NCBI RefSeq assembly: GCF_038630985.1
Contig: NZ_CP152049.1
Span: forward strand, 624,001 to 688,000
Direction: 5' to 3'
DNA: 64,000 nt
Origin: Paenibacillus sp. FSL H8-0548
GTDB lineage: Bacteria; Bacillota; Bacilli; Paenibacillales; Paenibacillaceae
The notes beneath the pieces were generated by a model, which worked only from the letters and a program-made list of their open reading frames with translations, was not told where the DNA came from and made no database searches. Below, piece by piece: positions 34,325 to 43,805 of the stretch (position 1 is its first letter; every line of letters begins with the position of its first letter). Position numbers and translations under genes: made by a program.

Positions 34325-34384
34325 CAGGATTTGAATACATCGCCATTTAGGTTAAATACCTTGGGCGATGTATTTTTTGTGCTT
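34325..34384 (+). terminator. Terminator of mqo, a member of a dispersed hairpin family
   Basis: ATACATCGCC (34335-34344) pairs with GGCGATGTAT (34364-34373), followed by TTTTT. The whole 60-base unit is strikingly similar to 11540-11606, including bases outside the stem. Confidence 0.85.
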
Positions 34385-34492
34385 TAACGAGCGTCCTTTT
34401 CTCTGTGACTGTGCATCCCCCTCCGCCTAATTGTAATCAAAACGGTTTCATGATAAATTGTTGCTGTAAGAACCAGCATAGGGGGAACTGTA

Positions 34493-36037
34493 ATGAAGCT
34501 GATTCTGATTGAGGATGAACCGGATTCTTTAATGGGTATGAAGCATGCAGTAGAATCGATCAATATGGACATGATTTTATATACAGCAGGAACCGCGGAG
34601 TCGGCATTGGAGATCATTGAGGAGCAGCAGCCCGAACTTATCGTCACGGATATTATGCTGCCCGGCATGACAGGGCTTGATTTGGTAGAGTACTGCAGGA
34701 GTGAATCCTATGGCCCTAAGGTTATTATTGTGAGCGGCTATAATGACTTTGAATACGCCAGAAGAAGTCTGCAAATTGGAGCTATGGATTATTTATTGAA
34801 GCCATACAGCACAGAAGATTTTATTGCAAAAATCGAGAAAACGCTGCTACTGATTGGCAGGGAGGAAAGCTTGAGTGGTCAGATGAAGCATCAGCAGGCG
34901 TATGCGGAGATCGGCAACCGTATGATGCGAGACAACGACCTAATCGATTTTTGTTTTAAGCAAACACCATTGGAAGAGCATATATATCAGAGGTTAAAGC
35001 TTTGGCATTTGGAATGGTTGGCCGATCAGGCCTATTCACTGTTCGTTATGGATACAAAGGGATACCCGGAAGGTAAGCCGGAAGGACGGGAATATACGAT
35101 TCAGACCTTCGCAATCGGAAATATCGTACAGGAGCTGCTTTTGGAGCAGCAACCGTCCATTCTCTTCAAGGATCCAAAAAACCGCTGGGTTTTGTTGACG
35201 GGGGAGGAGTCAGTCGAAGGGCTTGCCGTAAGAATTATAAACGAAGTGAAACAGTACCACAAGCTTGATATCGCGCTCGGGGCGAGCTCACGGATGCAAA
35301 GGTTTGAGAGCATCCACGATGCGTATGAAGAAGCGATGACCGCATTTCGGATTCATTCGCTGTCGGCGGAAACAAGCGTGTTTTACGAATCGAAGGACGA
35401 AGGAGATTATTCCTCCCCAGAGGAGATGGCCTCAATCCTAAAAGCAAAGGACGAAGAATTAGTCCAGCTTAAAGTGCACCGTTTTATCCGGCAAACTATT
35501 TCAGTAGAGCTTGGGGCTGGACGAAACGACAGGGTAAGAGGAATCTTAAATTATTTATCGGACATCATCGTCTGTTTGCGTAAATCTTCTTCCAAGGATC
35601 TGGAGGAGATTCCGATGAGCGTTTGGGAAAGCCTTGACGAATGCCATACGCTCGAGCAATATGAGGAGGTTGTTTGCAGGTATTTGCTTCATTTGAGCGA
35701 AAAAATATCTTCAATGAGCTTGAACGCTGTCATTGAAAGAGCGCTCCAATTAATTTCCAGGCGATATATGGAAGATTTGTCTCTTCAAATAATTGCCGAT
35801 GAGCTTAGCCTGCATCCCGTATGGCTTAGTCAATTGTTTAAAAAAGAGACAGGCCAGACGTATATGGATTTTCTCACCAGTACGCGAATCGAGCAAGCGA
35901 AAAAGCTGCTAAGGGAAAGCAGTCTGAAGGTATATGAGATTGCGGAATCAGTTGGTTACCACGATTTACAGCATTTTGGTAGCGTATTCAAGAAACGCGT
36001 CGGACAAACTCCGAAGGAATTCAGGTATGGACGATGA
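34493..36037 (+). CDS. YesN-type response regulator with AraC DNA-binding domain
   Basis: A 514-residue regulator. The receiver domain at residues 1-125 has acidic residues EDE near the start and phospho-acceptor Asp53 in VTDIMLPGMTG. The C-terminal AraC-type double helix-turn-helix (about 410-514) contains LSLQIIADELSLHPVWLSQLFKKETGQTYMDFL and VYEIAESVGYHDLQHFGSVFKKRVGQTPKEFR. The kinase gene overlaps its stop codon by 4 bases (ATGA). Here the regulator comes before the kinase, the reverse of the first pair. It likely controls the sugar-catabolic operon starting at 37861. Confidence 0.9.
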   Translation: MKLILIEDEPDSLMGMKHAVESINMDMILYTAGTAESALEIIEEQQPELIVTDIMLPGMTGLDLVEYCRSESYGPKVIIVSGYNDFEYARRSLQIGAMDYLLKPYSTEDFIAKIEKTLLLIGREESLSGQMKHQQAYAEIGNRMMRDNDLIDFCFKQTPLEEHIYQRLKLWHLEWLADQAYSLFVMDTKGYPEGKPEGREYTIQTFAIGNIVQELLLEQQPSILFKDPKNRWVLLTGEESVEGLAVRIINEVKQYHKLDIALGASSRMQRFESIHDAYEEAMTAFRIHSLSAETSVFYESKDEGDYSSPEEMASILKAKDEELVQLKVHRFIRQTISVELGAGRNDRVRGILNYLSDIIVCLRKSSSKDLEEIPMSVWESLDECHTLEQYEEVVCRYLLHLSEKISSMSLNAVIERALQLISRRYMEDLSLQIIADELSLHPVWLSQLFKKETGQTYMDFLTSTRIEQAKKLLRESSLKVYEIAESVGYHDLQHFGSVFKKRVGQTPKEFRYGR

Positions 36038-37725
36038 GAAAGCGACTATTTTCCAATACCAATACGTTGTTTAAAAAAATGTTCATCCTCATGTCCCTGT
36101 CCATATTTATTCCCGTAGCGCTGGTTGGCTATTTGTCCTACAGCAGGTCCAAAGCTCAGTTGGAATCTGTCTCCTCGCAATTTCTTGCGGATAATTTACA
36201 GCTAAATGGTAAGCAAATAGACAACTTTTTTCAAAATGTGGAGAACGAATCGGGGAAGACGATTTCATCGCTGGAATTGCAAAAGCTACTGAGGATGGAA
36301 CCACCAGAAACCTACAAGGAGGAAGTTGAGTTTATTAAGCGTCTTACTGGAGTGGTTACACAGTTAAAGGGCTCGTATGAAACGTATGTGCTTCCGATGG
36401 ATATAGAGGCATATCCGAATTATTCCAAACTAATTAATTTCAATAAGCTGCGGCCTGAGCATTATCAACGGGCCGCCGAGCAGGTGGGCAAGGGCGTCTG
36501 GTTTCAAGAATGGGACGAGAACGCTAGACGTTCGAATTTCATTTATGTAAGGGCTATACGGTCCTCTTATTATTACGAAGCGTTAGGCGTAATTGCGATT
36601 CAGATTTCGGATTCTCTACTGCGTGAAGAACTGGCCTTCCCTTCCTCCTTTCAAAATTACACGCTGCTCATGGTGGATGGGAATAACCGTATCATTTCGC
36701 ATCCTAACCCGAGGGAATACGGCAATACGTACGAGCAGGAAACGGGCTGGACAGGAGCGGGGATTGTGCTGCAGCAAGAGGGCTGGAAATTATATGCCAC
36801 AGTGCCGCAAAAGGAGCTTACGGGCCATTTGGACCAAATTAAAAATTTTACGCTTTGGATCGTGCTTGGAAGTTTGTTTGTGATAACGTTGTTCCTAGTA
36901 TTAATTGTGCGCAATTTTACGATTCCTATCAAGCAGCTCGTTTCGCATATGGTAAAGGTGCGCAGCGGCGCGCTGACGCATTTTGCGTTTAACGATTACC
37001 AAAAGGATGAAATTGGTCAGCTTGTCAAAGGATATAATCAGATGATCACGGGGATGTCAGATCTGTTATTGGCAACAAAGGAAATGGAAGCAGGCAAGCG
37101 ACAGCTGGAGCTACAAACGCTTAACCACCAAATCAATCCGCATTTTTTTTATAACACATTGGATTCGATCAAATGGCGTGCAGAGTCAGCAGGTGAGAAG
37201 CATATTGCCTCTATGGTCACGAAGCTGGCAAGCTTATTGCGCTTCAGCTTGAATAACGGAGATGAATGGACGACCGTAGAACGTGAAATCGATCATGCCC
37301 GGACGTATCTGGATATTGAGCTGCTGCGAAGTAACCGTTCGTTTCAGGTTTATTTTCAGGTGGATCCGAAGATTACGAAATTAAAAATGATTAAGCTTGT
37401 GCTGCAGCCGATTATGGAAAATGCTGTGAAGCACGGAATCAACAAGCTTCCTGAAGGTATAGGGAAAATTCGGATGACAGCGAAGCTGCAGGATGAGGAT
37501 CTAGTCTTTGTCATTGAGGATAACGGGCCGGGACTGTCTGAAGGGTTACGTCTGAATTTGGAGGATCGCCGCGCAAACGGCGAAGAGAGCGGTGGTATTG
37601 GTTTGCGTAACGTCCATAAGCGCATGCAGCTCCATTTTGGCCATGAATATGGGATTCAGATTGACCCCGAGCCTAACTCCGGCTTTCGCCTTACCGTTCG
37701 TCATCCAATTGCTTCGGTAACATAA
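36034..37725 (+). CDS. YesM-type sensor histidine kinase
   Basis: A 563-residue membrane kinase with TM1 at about residues 15-35, an extracellular dCache-like sensor region, TM2 at about 270-292, HAMP, and the phospho-acceptor in QINPHFFYN (His370). An HATPase domain with LQPIMENAVKHGI and two glycine-rich boxes follows (DNGPGLSEG and GGIGLRNVHKRM). Translation is coupled to the regulator through ATGA. A strong terminator follows 6 bases after the stop codon, so the pair forms its own transcript upstream of the catabolic operon. Confidence 0.9.
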   Translation: MRKRLFSNTNTLFKKMFILMSLSIFIPVALVGYLSYSRSKAQLESVSSQFLADNLQLNGKQIDNFFQNVENESGKTISSLELQKLLRMEPPETYKEEVEFIKRLTGVVTQLKGSYETYVLPMDIEAYPNYSKLINFNKLRPEHYQRAAEQVGKGVWFQEWDENARRSNFIYVRAIRSSYYYEALGVIAIQISDSLLREELAFPSSFQNYTLLMVDGNNRIISHPNPREYGNTYEQETGWTGAGIVLQQEGWKLYATVPQKELTGHLDQIKNFTLWIVLGSLFVITLFLVLIVRNFTIPIKQLVSHMVKVRSGALTHFAFNDYQKDEIGQLVKGYNQMITGMSDLLLATKEMEAGKRQLELQTLNHQINPHFFYNTLDSIKWRAESAGEKHIASMVTKLASLLRFSLNNGDEWTTVEREIDHARTYLDIELLRSNRSFQVYFQVDPKITKLKMIKLVLQPIMENAVKHGINKLPEGIGKIRMTAKLQDEDLVFVIEDNGPGLSEGLRLNLEDRRANGEESGGIGLRNVHKRMQLHFGHEYGIQIDPEPNSGFRLTVRHPIASVT

Positions 37726-37730
37726 GCGAG

Positions 37731-37756
37731 TAACCCCCGTCTAGGGGGTTATTTTT
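37731..37756 (+). terminator. Terminator after the two-component pair
   Basis: TAACCCCC pairs with GGGGGTTA around a short loop and is followed by TTTTTAATTTT. Confidence 0.9.
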
Positions 37757-37860
37757 AATTTTCACTAAAAATACATGGGGAAACACTAATTTCACCGTGT
37801 TCAATCGTTAAGCCGATCCCGGTATGATGATAACAGAAGATAACGAAAGAGGGGATCGCG

Positions 37861-38691
37861 GTGACAGCTGTTAAATTTGCTTACAATACATTGGTTTATG
37901 TGGACGAAGACATCGAAATGGGTATCAAAAGAATTGCTGGCTGCGGTTATGATGCAGCTGAGTTTGTCGGCGAGCCGGAACAGATGGACGCAGGCCGTAT
38001 TCGCGGCTTATTGGACATGTACGCTTTGAAAGCGTCATCTATTTGCGGCATCTATACGCCAGAGAGAGATTTGGTTTCAAGCAACCCCGAAATTCGCAAG
38101 CAGGCAGTACAGTACTTGAAGCAGTGCGTGGATTTCGCGGTTGCGTTAGGCGCAAAGGGTATCTCGGTAACTCCTACCGCTAATATGAAAATCCATAGTG
38201 AAGCAGATAGAGAGACGGATTTAAGCTGGGCTGCGGAAGGGATAAGGGAAGCAGGGTTATATGCGGGCGAGTGCGGCATCCGCTTATGCGTGGAAGCATG
38301 GAACCGTTATGAAACCTATCTGATCAATCGTTTGGAGCAATCGCTAGAGCTTGTGACGATGGTCGATTTGCCTAACGTAGGCTGCATGGGCGATACGTAC
38401 CACATGAACATTGAGGAAACGGACATCGCAGAAGCGTTCAGAAGCGTTGGAGATAAATTGTTTTACGTACATTTTGCGGACAGTAATCGGGCGGCGCCTG
38501 GACGGGGACATCTTAATTTCGAACCGATCGCAAGAGTTCTTAAGGACATCCAATACGAGGGTTATGTATCGCTTGAAATTCTTCCGCCGCTTGCTGATCC
38601 GTTCAGCGGGCAGAAATTTGAAGAGTTTTATGATCTGTATACAGAGGAATCGATTGTTTTTCTAAAACAGCTATTTTCGTCAAATTGTTAA
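37861..38691 (+). CDS. TIM-barrel sugar isomerase/epimerase (AP-endonuclease-2-like)
   Basis: A 276-residue protein of the xylose-isomerase-like TIM-barrel superfamily, which includes IolE, IolI, hydroxypyruvate isomerase and sugar epimerases. The recognisable strands are GCGYDAAEF, SSICGIYTPERDL, GIRLCVEAWNRYETYL (with a metal-binding Glu), VGCMGDTYHMNIEE (Asp and His) and YEGYVSLEIL (Glu). AAAGAGGGG precedes GTG 37861. It shares the sequence pattern SICGIYTPxRDL with the protein at 42939-43775, so the two are paralogs in one operon. The substrate is unknown; an epimerase acting on a keto-sugar or inosose is plausible. Confidence 0.85.
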   Translation: MTAVKFAYNTLVYVDEDIEMGIKRIAGCGYDAAEFVGEPEQMDAGRIRGLLDMYALKASSICGIYTPERDLVSSNPEIRKQAVQYLKQCVDFAVALGAKGISVTPTANMKIHSEADRETDLSWAAEGIREAGLYAGECGIRLCVEAWNRYETYLINRLEQSLELVTMVDLPNVGCMGDTYHMNIEETDIAEAFRSVGDKLFYVHFADSNRAAPGRGHLNFEPIARVLKDIQYEGYVSLEILPPLADPFSGQKFEEFYDLYTEESIVFLKQLFSSNC

Positions 38692-38706
38692 GGAGGCCAT
38701 TCAAGC

Positions 38707-39744
38707 ATGAACAAGATGTTAGCAGCAGTCACTTACGGGGCAGAGGATACAAGAATAGTTGAGGTAGACGTTCCCTCCATTCAAGCGGATGAGATTCTGA
38801 TCGCCGTGAAGCGCTGCGGCATATGCGGAACCGATCCGCATATATACAGGGGACATTTCCCGGTACCGTTACCGCTAATCCAAGGACATGAGTTCTCAGG
38901 AGAAGTCGTAGAGATCGGTGCCTCGGTCAAAACCGTTGTAATAGGAGACCGCGTAACGGCGGACATTAACATCAGCTGTGGCAAATGCTATTTCTGCCGC
39001 ATGGGGCAGAAGCTGTTTTGTAAGGAAATTGAGCAAATCGGCGTTCATATCAACGGGGCATTCGCAGAGTATATCAAGGTTCCAGAGTCTAATGTGTATA
39101 AGCTTCCGAAGGAGATGTCATGGGAGGAGGCGGCGTATATTGAACCGCTTGCCTGTGTCATTCGCGGTCAGGACCGGGCAAATATTACGATAGGCAGCAC
39201 GGTAGCGATTATCGGTGCCGGTCCGATGGGCCTCGTTCATGCGCAGCTGGCTAAGATGAACGGAGCAAGCAAGGTGATTATCAGCGAAATGAATCAGGCA
39301 CGAATCGAGAAGGCGCGCCAGCTCGGCATCGATCATGTCGTTGATGCTTCTCAAGTTGATCCGGTGCAGGCGGTGTACGATTTAACCGAGCAGCGCGGAG
39401 CCGATTTTGTCATCGAAGCGGTCGGCGCTGTTCCGACCTACCAGCAGGCATTCCAAATGGTTCGCCGGGGCGGAACGCTTGTTACCTATGGCGCAGCACC
39501 TGCGCATGCGGTATTGGAAATAAAGCCGTTTGAAATTTACAGCAAGGAGCTGACGATCGTGGGCTCTTACGCGGGAACCTACGATACGTGGGTGAAGGCT
39601 ATAAACCTGATTTCGAGCAAGCGATTCCAGCCTGCTACTATTATTTCAAAAACTGTTCCGTTAAGTTCTGTTGTGGATGGGATTACAGAAGCGATGAATA
39701 ACAAAGATACGATCAAAATTATGGTCGATACGACGGCGCGTTAA
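38707..39744 (+). CDS. Zinc-dependent alcohol/polyol dehydrogenase
   Basis: A 345-residue medium-chain dehydrogenase. Catalytic zinc ligands are Cys37 in RCGICGTDPHIYRG and the GHE of QGHEFSGEVVEIG. The structural zinc loop is ISCGKCYFCRMGQKLFC with four Cys. The nucleotide-binding motif is IIGAGPMGLVHAQLAK. The pattern matches sorbitol or threonine dehydrogenases that oxidise a secondary alcohol with NAD. It lies 15 bases after the first isomerase gene, and AAGGAGG precedes the ATG. It probably oxidises the imported polyol or sugar so that the isomerases can act on the keto form. Confidence 0.9.
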   Translation: MNKMLAAVTYGAEDTRIVEVDVPSIQADEILIAVKRCGICGTDPHIYRGHFPVPLPLIQGHEFSGEVVEIGASVKTVVIGDRVTADINISCGKCYFCRMGQKLFCKEIEQIGVHINGAFAEYIKVPESNVYKLPKEMSWEEAAYIEPLACVIRGQDRANITIGSTVAIIGAGPMGLVHAQLAKMNGASKVIISEMNQARIEKARQLGIDHVVDASQVDPVQAVYDLTEQRGADFVIEAVGAVPTYQQAFQMVRRGGTLVTYGAAPAHAVLEIKPFEIYSKELTIVGSYAGTYDTWVKAINLISSKRFQPATIISKTVPLSSVVDGITEAMNNKDTIKIMVDTTAR

Positions 39745-39767
39745 ACAATAAATAGGGGGATGACACA

Positions 39768-41162
39768 ATGAACAGAAAATTAACCAAAGCCTCTTTACTG
39801 CTTTTATTATGTCTAGTATTTCTAATCAGCGCTTGCAGCTCGAATTCGAATGGCGGAAACACGGCGGATGCTGAGGTTAAAGAAACATCGGAACCTGGGG
39901 AGAAGGTTACTTTAAACGGCGTTTTCCTTGGTGCGACATGGGGACAGGCTACGCAGGAATTGGCGAAAGAATATGAGAAAGAAACCGGCGTTAAGGTCAA
40001 CATTGAACTTGTAGGACGTGATGTTATCTATCAGAAGCTGGCTCTATCGATTGCGGGCCAAGCCAACTATGATTTGTTCAATGTCGATTACAACTGGATT
40101 CCTGAGTTTGCCTCCTCGGACAGTCTCGTGCCGCTGGATGAGCTGGTTAAAAAATATGATGTAGACACGTCTGCTTATTTGCCTAGAGCTCTCGCTTTGA
40201 CCCAGTGGAACGGCCAAAACGGTTCCTTCGGTGAGGGTGGCACCTTATACGGTTTGCCGCAGACGATTCATCCGCACTTGCTATGGTACCGTTCCGACTT
40301 ATTTAATGACGAGCAAATTAAATCGGAGTTCAAAGTAGCTTACGGCTATGAGCTGATTCCGCCGCAAACGATGGATCAGTTCAGCGATGTGGCCGAGTTT
40401 TTCAATGGAAAAGAGTATAAAGGACAGAAGCTGTCCGGGTGGGCGGCACAAGGATCGAAGGGCTTTGGCAATGTGCATACGTGGCTGACCTTCCTGTATT
40501 CCAACGGAGCAGATGTCATCGACTGGAATAACATGACATCTTCCTTATCGACACCTGAAGCGATTGAAGCTACACAAACATGGATCGACCTGATGAAATT
40601 CGCTCCTGCCGGAATCAATGATTATACCTTTGCAGAAGTCGCCTCTGATGCTGCCCAGGGCAAGCTGGCGATGGCGCTTCACTGGTCCTGGTCAGCCTTT
40701 GAGGTTGATCAGCCGGAAACGTCGCAAACGGTCGGTGAGTGGGACTTCGTTCAAACGCCTGTAATGAAGGAAACCGTTCCACATTTGGCTGGCTGGTCGA
40801 TCGTTATTCCTAAATCGTCGAAGCAGCAGGATGAAGCTTTTAAATTTATGGCATGGCTTGAAAACAAACAAAATGATGTCCGCCAAGCAGAATTGGGCGG
40901 CGGCGATCCGGTTCGAACGGAATCCTATTCGGATCCCGCATTGACTGATCTGAAAATCGAAGGTACGGATACCGATAAATTCCGCCGCTACGAAGCGCTG
41001 CAGGAAGCAATGAAAACGACAAAAGCTCGTCCTTTCTTCCCTCAGGAGGAAAAGTGGGAGAGCACGGTATCCGAATATTTGAGCGCAGCTCAGCTGGGGA
41101 GGTTTACGGTTGAAGAAGCTTTGAAACAAGCGGATGATGCAGTTAACAAAATGCTGAAATAG
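39768..41162 (+). CDS. Sugar-binding lipoprotein (SBP family 1)
   Basis: A 464-residue binding protein for the MalEFG-type importer encoded next. The signal peptide ends in the lipobox ISAC with lipidated Cys23. The mature protein begins with a Ser/Asn/Gly spacer and shows the MalE-like pattern EKETGVKVNIELVGRDVIYQKLALSIAGQANYDLFNVDY, and the late motif GKLAMALHWSWSAF. Usual length for the family. A GC-rich hairpin after the stop codon probably tunes expression relative to the permeases. The ligand is unknown but should match the dehydrogenases and isomerases of the operon. Confidence 0.9.
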   Translation: MNRKLTKASLLLLLCLVFLISACSSNSNGGNTADAEVKETSEPGEKVTLNGVFLGATWGQATQELAKEYEKETGVKVNIELVGRDVIYQKLALSIAGQANYDLFNVDYNWIPEFASSDSLVPLDELVKKYDVDTSAYLPRALALTQWNGQNGSFGEGGTLYGLPQTIHPHLLWYRSDLFNDEQIKSEFKVAYGYELIPPQTMDQFSDVAEFFNGKEYKGQKLSGWAAQGSKGFGNVHTWLTFLYSNGADVIDWNNMTSSLSTPEAIEATQTWIDLMKFAPAGINDYTFAEVASDAAQGKLAMALHWSWSAFEVDQPETSQTVGEWDFVQTPVMKETVPHLAGWSIVIPKSSKQQDEAFKFMAWLENKQNDVRQAELGGGDPVRTESYSDPALTDLKIEGTDTDKFRRYEALQEAMKTTKARPFFPQEEKWESTVSEYLSAAQLGRFTVEEALKQADDAVNKMLK

Positions 41163-41169
41163 ACTTAAA

Positions 41170-41186
41170 GGGGGGGATCTCCCCCC
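41170..41186 (+). terminator. Intercistronic G/C hairpin after the binding-protein gene
   Basis: A short hairpin formed by a run of G and a run of C (GGGGGGGATCTCCCCCC) with only TCATTT after it. Likely a partial terminator or 3' stabiliser. Confidence 0.55.
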
Positions 41187-41211
41187 TCATTTATGGTTAG
41201 GGGAGATAGAC

Positions 41212-42096
41212 ATGAGAAACCTGAAGTTGCAGCGAAGCGGCCCTTATCTTGTAATGGCACCTGGAATGCTCCTATTGCTGCTGTTTGCGATATATCCTTT
41301 TATTTTCCTGTTCGTGATCAGCTTTCAGGAGTACAGCCCGATTCAAGCGGTAAAGCCGTTTATCGGCATTGATAACTATGCTCAGCTCTTTCAGGACCAT
41401 AATTTTTGGAATGCCATAAAGGTGACGGCGATATTCGTCATCAGCACGGTAGGTTTGGAATTTATGATCGGTTTAGCTCTGGCTGTCGTTTTGAACCAGT
41501 TGAAGCTGGGACAGCGTATATTCCAATCTATTATTTTGATTCCAATTGCAATGGCTCCTACCGTCGTCGGACTCATGTTCCGATTTATGATGAACGAACA
41601 GTACGGTGTATTCAATTATTTTGTGGAGCTGCTTGGTTTTTCCAGAACAGCTTGGCTGTCGGATCCGCAATTGGCGCTGCCTGCGTTAATTATGACCGAT
41701 GTATGGCAGTGGACACCATTTATGATGATCATTCTGCTCGCAGGATTAAAGGGAATACCGGATGAGCCCTACGAAGCGGCAAGTATTGACGGGGCTTCGG
41801 CCTGGCAGTCCTTCCGTTATGTGACGATTCCTCAGCTGTCGCGAATTATATTCATTGCTTTGCTGCTAAGAACGATCGACGCTTTCCGGATCTATGACAC
41901 CATCTACATGATGACGAAGGGCGGACCGATAAACGTAACGTCTACTCTGAGCTGGATTGTGTATGACAAAGGCTTTAAATTTTTGGAATTCGGCTATGGA
42001 GCGGCAATTAGCGTCGTGATGCTTATTCTTGTCGTAACCATTCTAATGCTTGTGCTTAGGAAAATCGATTTGTTTGAAACGGGGGGTAAATCATGA
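41212..42096 (+). CDS. ABC sugar transporter permease, MalF/UgpA-like
   Basis: A 294-residue permease with six membrane helices and the EAA loop YEAASIDGASAWQSFRYVTIPQL. The GPYLVMAPGMLLLLLFAIYPFIFLFVISF opening is typical of MalF/UgpA-type proteins without the long N-terminal extension of E. coli MalF. AGGGGAGATAGAC precedes ATG 41212. The gene overlaps the next permease gene by 4 bases (ATGA), which couples synthesis of the two subunits. No ATPase gene is present in the operon. Confidence 0.9.
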   Translation: MRNLKLQRSGPYLVMAPGMLLLLLFAIYPFIFLFVISFQEYSPIQAVKPFIGIDNYAQLFQDHNFWNAIKVTAIFVISTVGLEFMIGLALAVVLNQLKLGQRIFQSIILIPIAMAPTVVGLMFRFMMNEQYGVFNYFVELLGFSRTAWLSDPQLALPALIMTDVWQWTPFMMIILLAGLKGIPDEPYEAASIDGASAWQSFRYVTIPQLSRIIFIALLLRTIDAFRIYDTIYMMTKGGPINVTSTLSWIVYDKGFKFLEFGYGAAISVVMLILVVTILMLVLRKIDLFETGGKS

Positions 42097-42923
42097 GTAG
42101 ACTGGCTAATAAATCCTCGTTGACCTGGCAGTACACCGTAGTAATTATAGCCATGCTTCTGTTCCTATTCCCAGTAGTATGGATGTTTTTAACCTCCTTG
42201 AAAAACCAGACCGATGCGTTCACGACTATTCCGAAATGGACATTTCCGGCTACCTTAGATAACTATAAAGCTGTTTTGCTTGAGAGGGATTTCCTTCTAT
42301 ATTTGGGGAATAGCTTGATCGTGGCGGGTGTTTCCACGGTGTTTGCCGTCATTTTGGGAAGCGGCATCGCTTATCCTTATGCTCGCTATAAGCTAAAGGG
42401 CGCCAAGGACGTGCTAACCTGGATTTTGACGCTTAGAATCATTCCGCCAATCGTCACGATTCTACCAATCTATCTTTTATTTTCCAAGATCGGTTTGCTG
42501 GATTCGTATACGGGCTTGATACTCATGTATACCTTTATGAATATCCCGCTCACGACCTGGCTTCTGTACGGATTTTTCAAAGATGTGCCGGGTGAGATCG
42601 AGGAATCTGCGCTCGTGGACGGATGCAACCGATTTACGGCCTTCTTCCGTGTTATTTTCCCGATTATCGGACCAGGTTTGATTTCCGCCGGCCTGCTCTC
42701 TTTTATATTTGCATGGAACGAATTTTTGTTTGCCAACATTTTGTCAGGCCCGAATGTTCGGACGGCTCCTGTCGGATTAAATGAATATGCGACGCCGGTC
42801 AGCGTGCTTTGGGGTCAAATCGCGGCTGCGGGAACCTTGATCATTGTACCAATTGCCATTATAACACTGATCTTGCAGCGTAAGATGGTCAGCGGCTTAA
42901 CAATGGGAGCCGTAAAAGGCTAA
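42093..42923 (+). CDS. ABC sugar transporter permease, MalG/UgpE-like
   Basis: A 276-residue partner permease with six membrane segments and the EAA loop IEESALVDGCNRFTAFFRVIFPIIGPGL. The C-terminal LQRKMVSGLTMGAVKG is the usual MalG-type ending. The start codon overlaps the preceding stop (ATGA). The ribosome binding site GGGGGG lies within the end of the preceding permease gene. The second isomerase gene follows after 15 bases, so transport and metabolism are transcribed together. Confidence 0.9.
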   Translation: MSRLANKSSLTWQYTVVIIAMLLFLFPVVWMFLTSLKNQTDAFTTIPKWTFPATLDNYKAVLLERDFLLYLGNSLIVAGVSTVFAVILGSGIAYPYARYKLKGAKDVLTWILTLRIIPPIVTILPIYLLFSKIGLLDSYTGLILMYTFMNIPLTTWLLYGFFKDVPGEIEESALVDGCNRFTAFFRVIFPIIGPGLISAGLLSFIFAWNEFLFANILSGPNVRTAPVGLNEYATPVSVLWGQIAAAGTLIIVPIAIITLILQRKMVSGLTMGAVKG

Positions 42924-42938
42924 TAGGGGGATATGACG

Positions 42939-43775
42939 ATGTTTAAATACAGCGCAACGCAGTGGATTTTCGGCAATGAGCCGATGGAAGTGAGCCTGGA
43001 GCGCCTAAAAAGATATGGTTATGACGGCGTTGAGCTTGCCGGCGAACCGAAGCTGATCGATGCAGATACGGTAAACCAATTGCTTGAAAAATACAGCCTT
43101 GAATGCACCTCCATATGCGGAATCTATACGCCAGACCGGGACTTGTCCAGCTCGAATCCCGAAACTAGGGAAAACGCGGTGCAATATGTGAAGGATTGTG
43201 TGGATTTGGCCGTTATGGTGGGAGCAGTCACTTTGATCGTCGTTCCTTCTCCGGTCGGTAAAAGCAAGCCGGATACAACGATGGAGCAGGAATGGGGCAA
43301 TGTCGTTCAGAGCCTAAAGGAAGCGGGCTCTTATGCACAAAGCCGCCACATTCATTTGGCGATTGAAGCGTTGAACCGATTCGAAACTTATCTGGTTAAT
43401 AAGCTCGACGATGCAAGGAAGCTAGCCGAGGAGGTGGGTTTGCCCAGCATAAAAATTATGGCCGACCTTTTCCATATGAATATTGAAGAGAGAGACCATA
43501 GTGCAGCCATCCGCCGCATTGCTCCATTCCTCGTGCATGTGCATATCGCGGACAATACGCGAGAGGCAGCCGGCTTAGGCATGACGAATTTTGGGGATGT
43601 CATTCGAACATTAATCGAGTTAGGCTACAAAGGACCGATCACGATGGAGTTTTTGCCGCCTGTCGCTAATCCGTACTTGGTGGCAAGAAGCGATAAAAGC
43701 GAGGCTGGCTCTATTTATGATGAATACACGAAGCAGTCCATTGACCATATGAAGCATATCGTCAGCTCTATATAA
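42939..43775 (+). CDS. TIM-barrel sugar isomerase/epimerase, second paralog
   Basis: A 278-residue xylose-isomerase-like TIM-barrel protein, paralogous to the product of 37861-38691. Shared patterns are YGYDGVELAGEP, CTSICGIYTPDRDLSSSNPETR, IHLAIEALNRFETYLVNK and YKGPITMEFLPP. Metal ligands are expected at the Glu of AIEALNRF, the Asp and His of ADLFHMNIEE, and the late Glu of TMEFL. ATG 42939 fits AGGGGG at 42925-42930 better than ATG 42933. Two such enzymes in one operon suggest consecutive isomerisations, or substrate pairs of different stereochemistry. Confidence 0.85.
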   Translation: MFKYSATQWIFGNEPMEVSLERLKRYGYDGVELAGEPKLIDADTVNQLLEKYSLECTSICGIYTPDRDLSSSNPETRENAVQYVKDCVDLAVMVGAVTLIVVPSPVGKSKPDTTMEQEWGNVVQSLKEAGSYAQSRHIHLAIEALNRFETYLVNKLDDARKLAEEVGLPSIKIMADLFHMNIEERDHSAAIRRIAPFLVHVHIADNTREAAGLGMTNFGDVIRTLIELGYKGPITMEFLPPVANPYLVARSDKSEAGSIYDEYTKQSIDHMKHIVSSI

Positions 43776-43805
43776 CAAACACGGTCAGGAAGGGTGAATT
43801 TGGAA

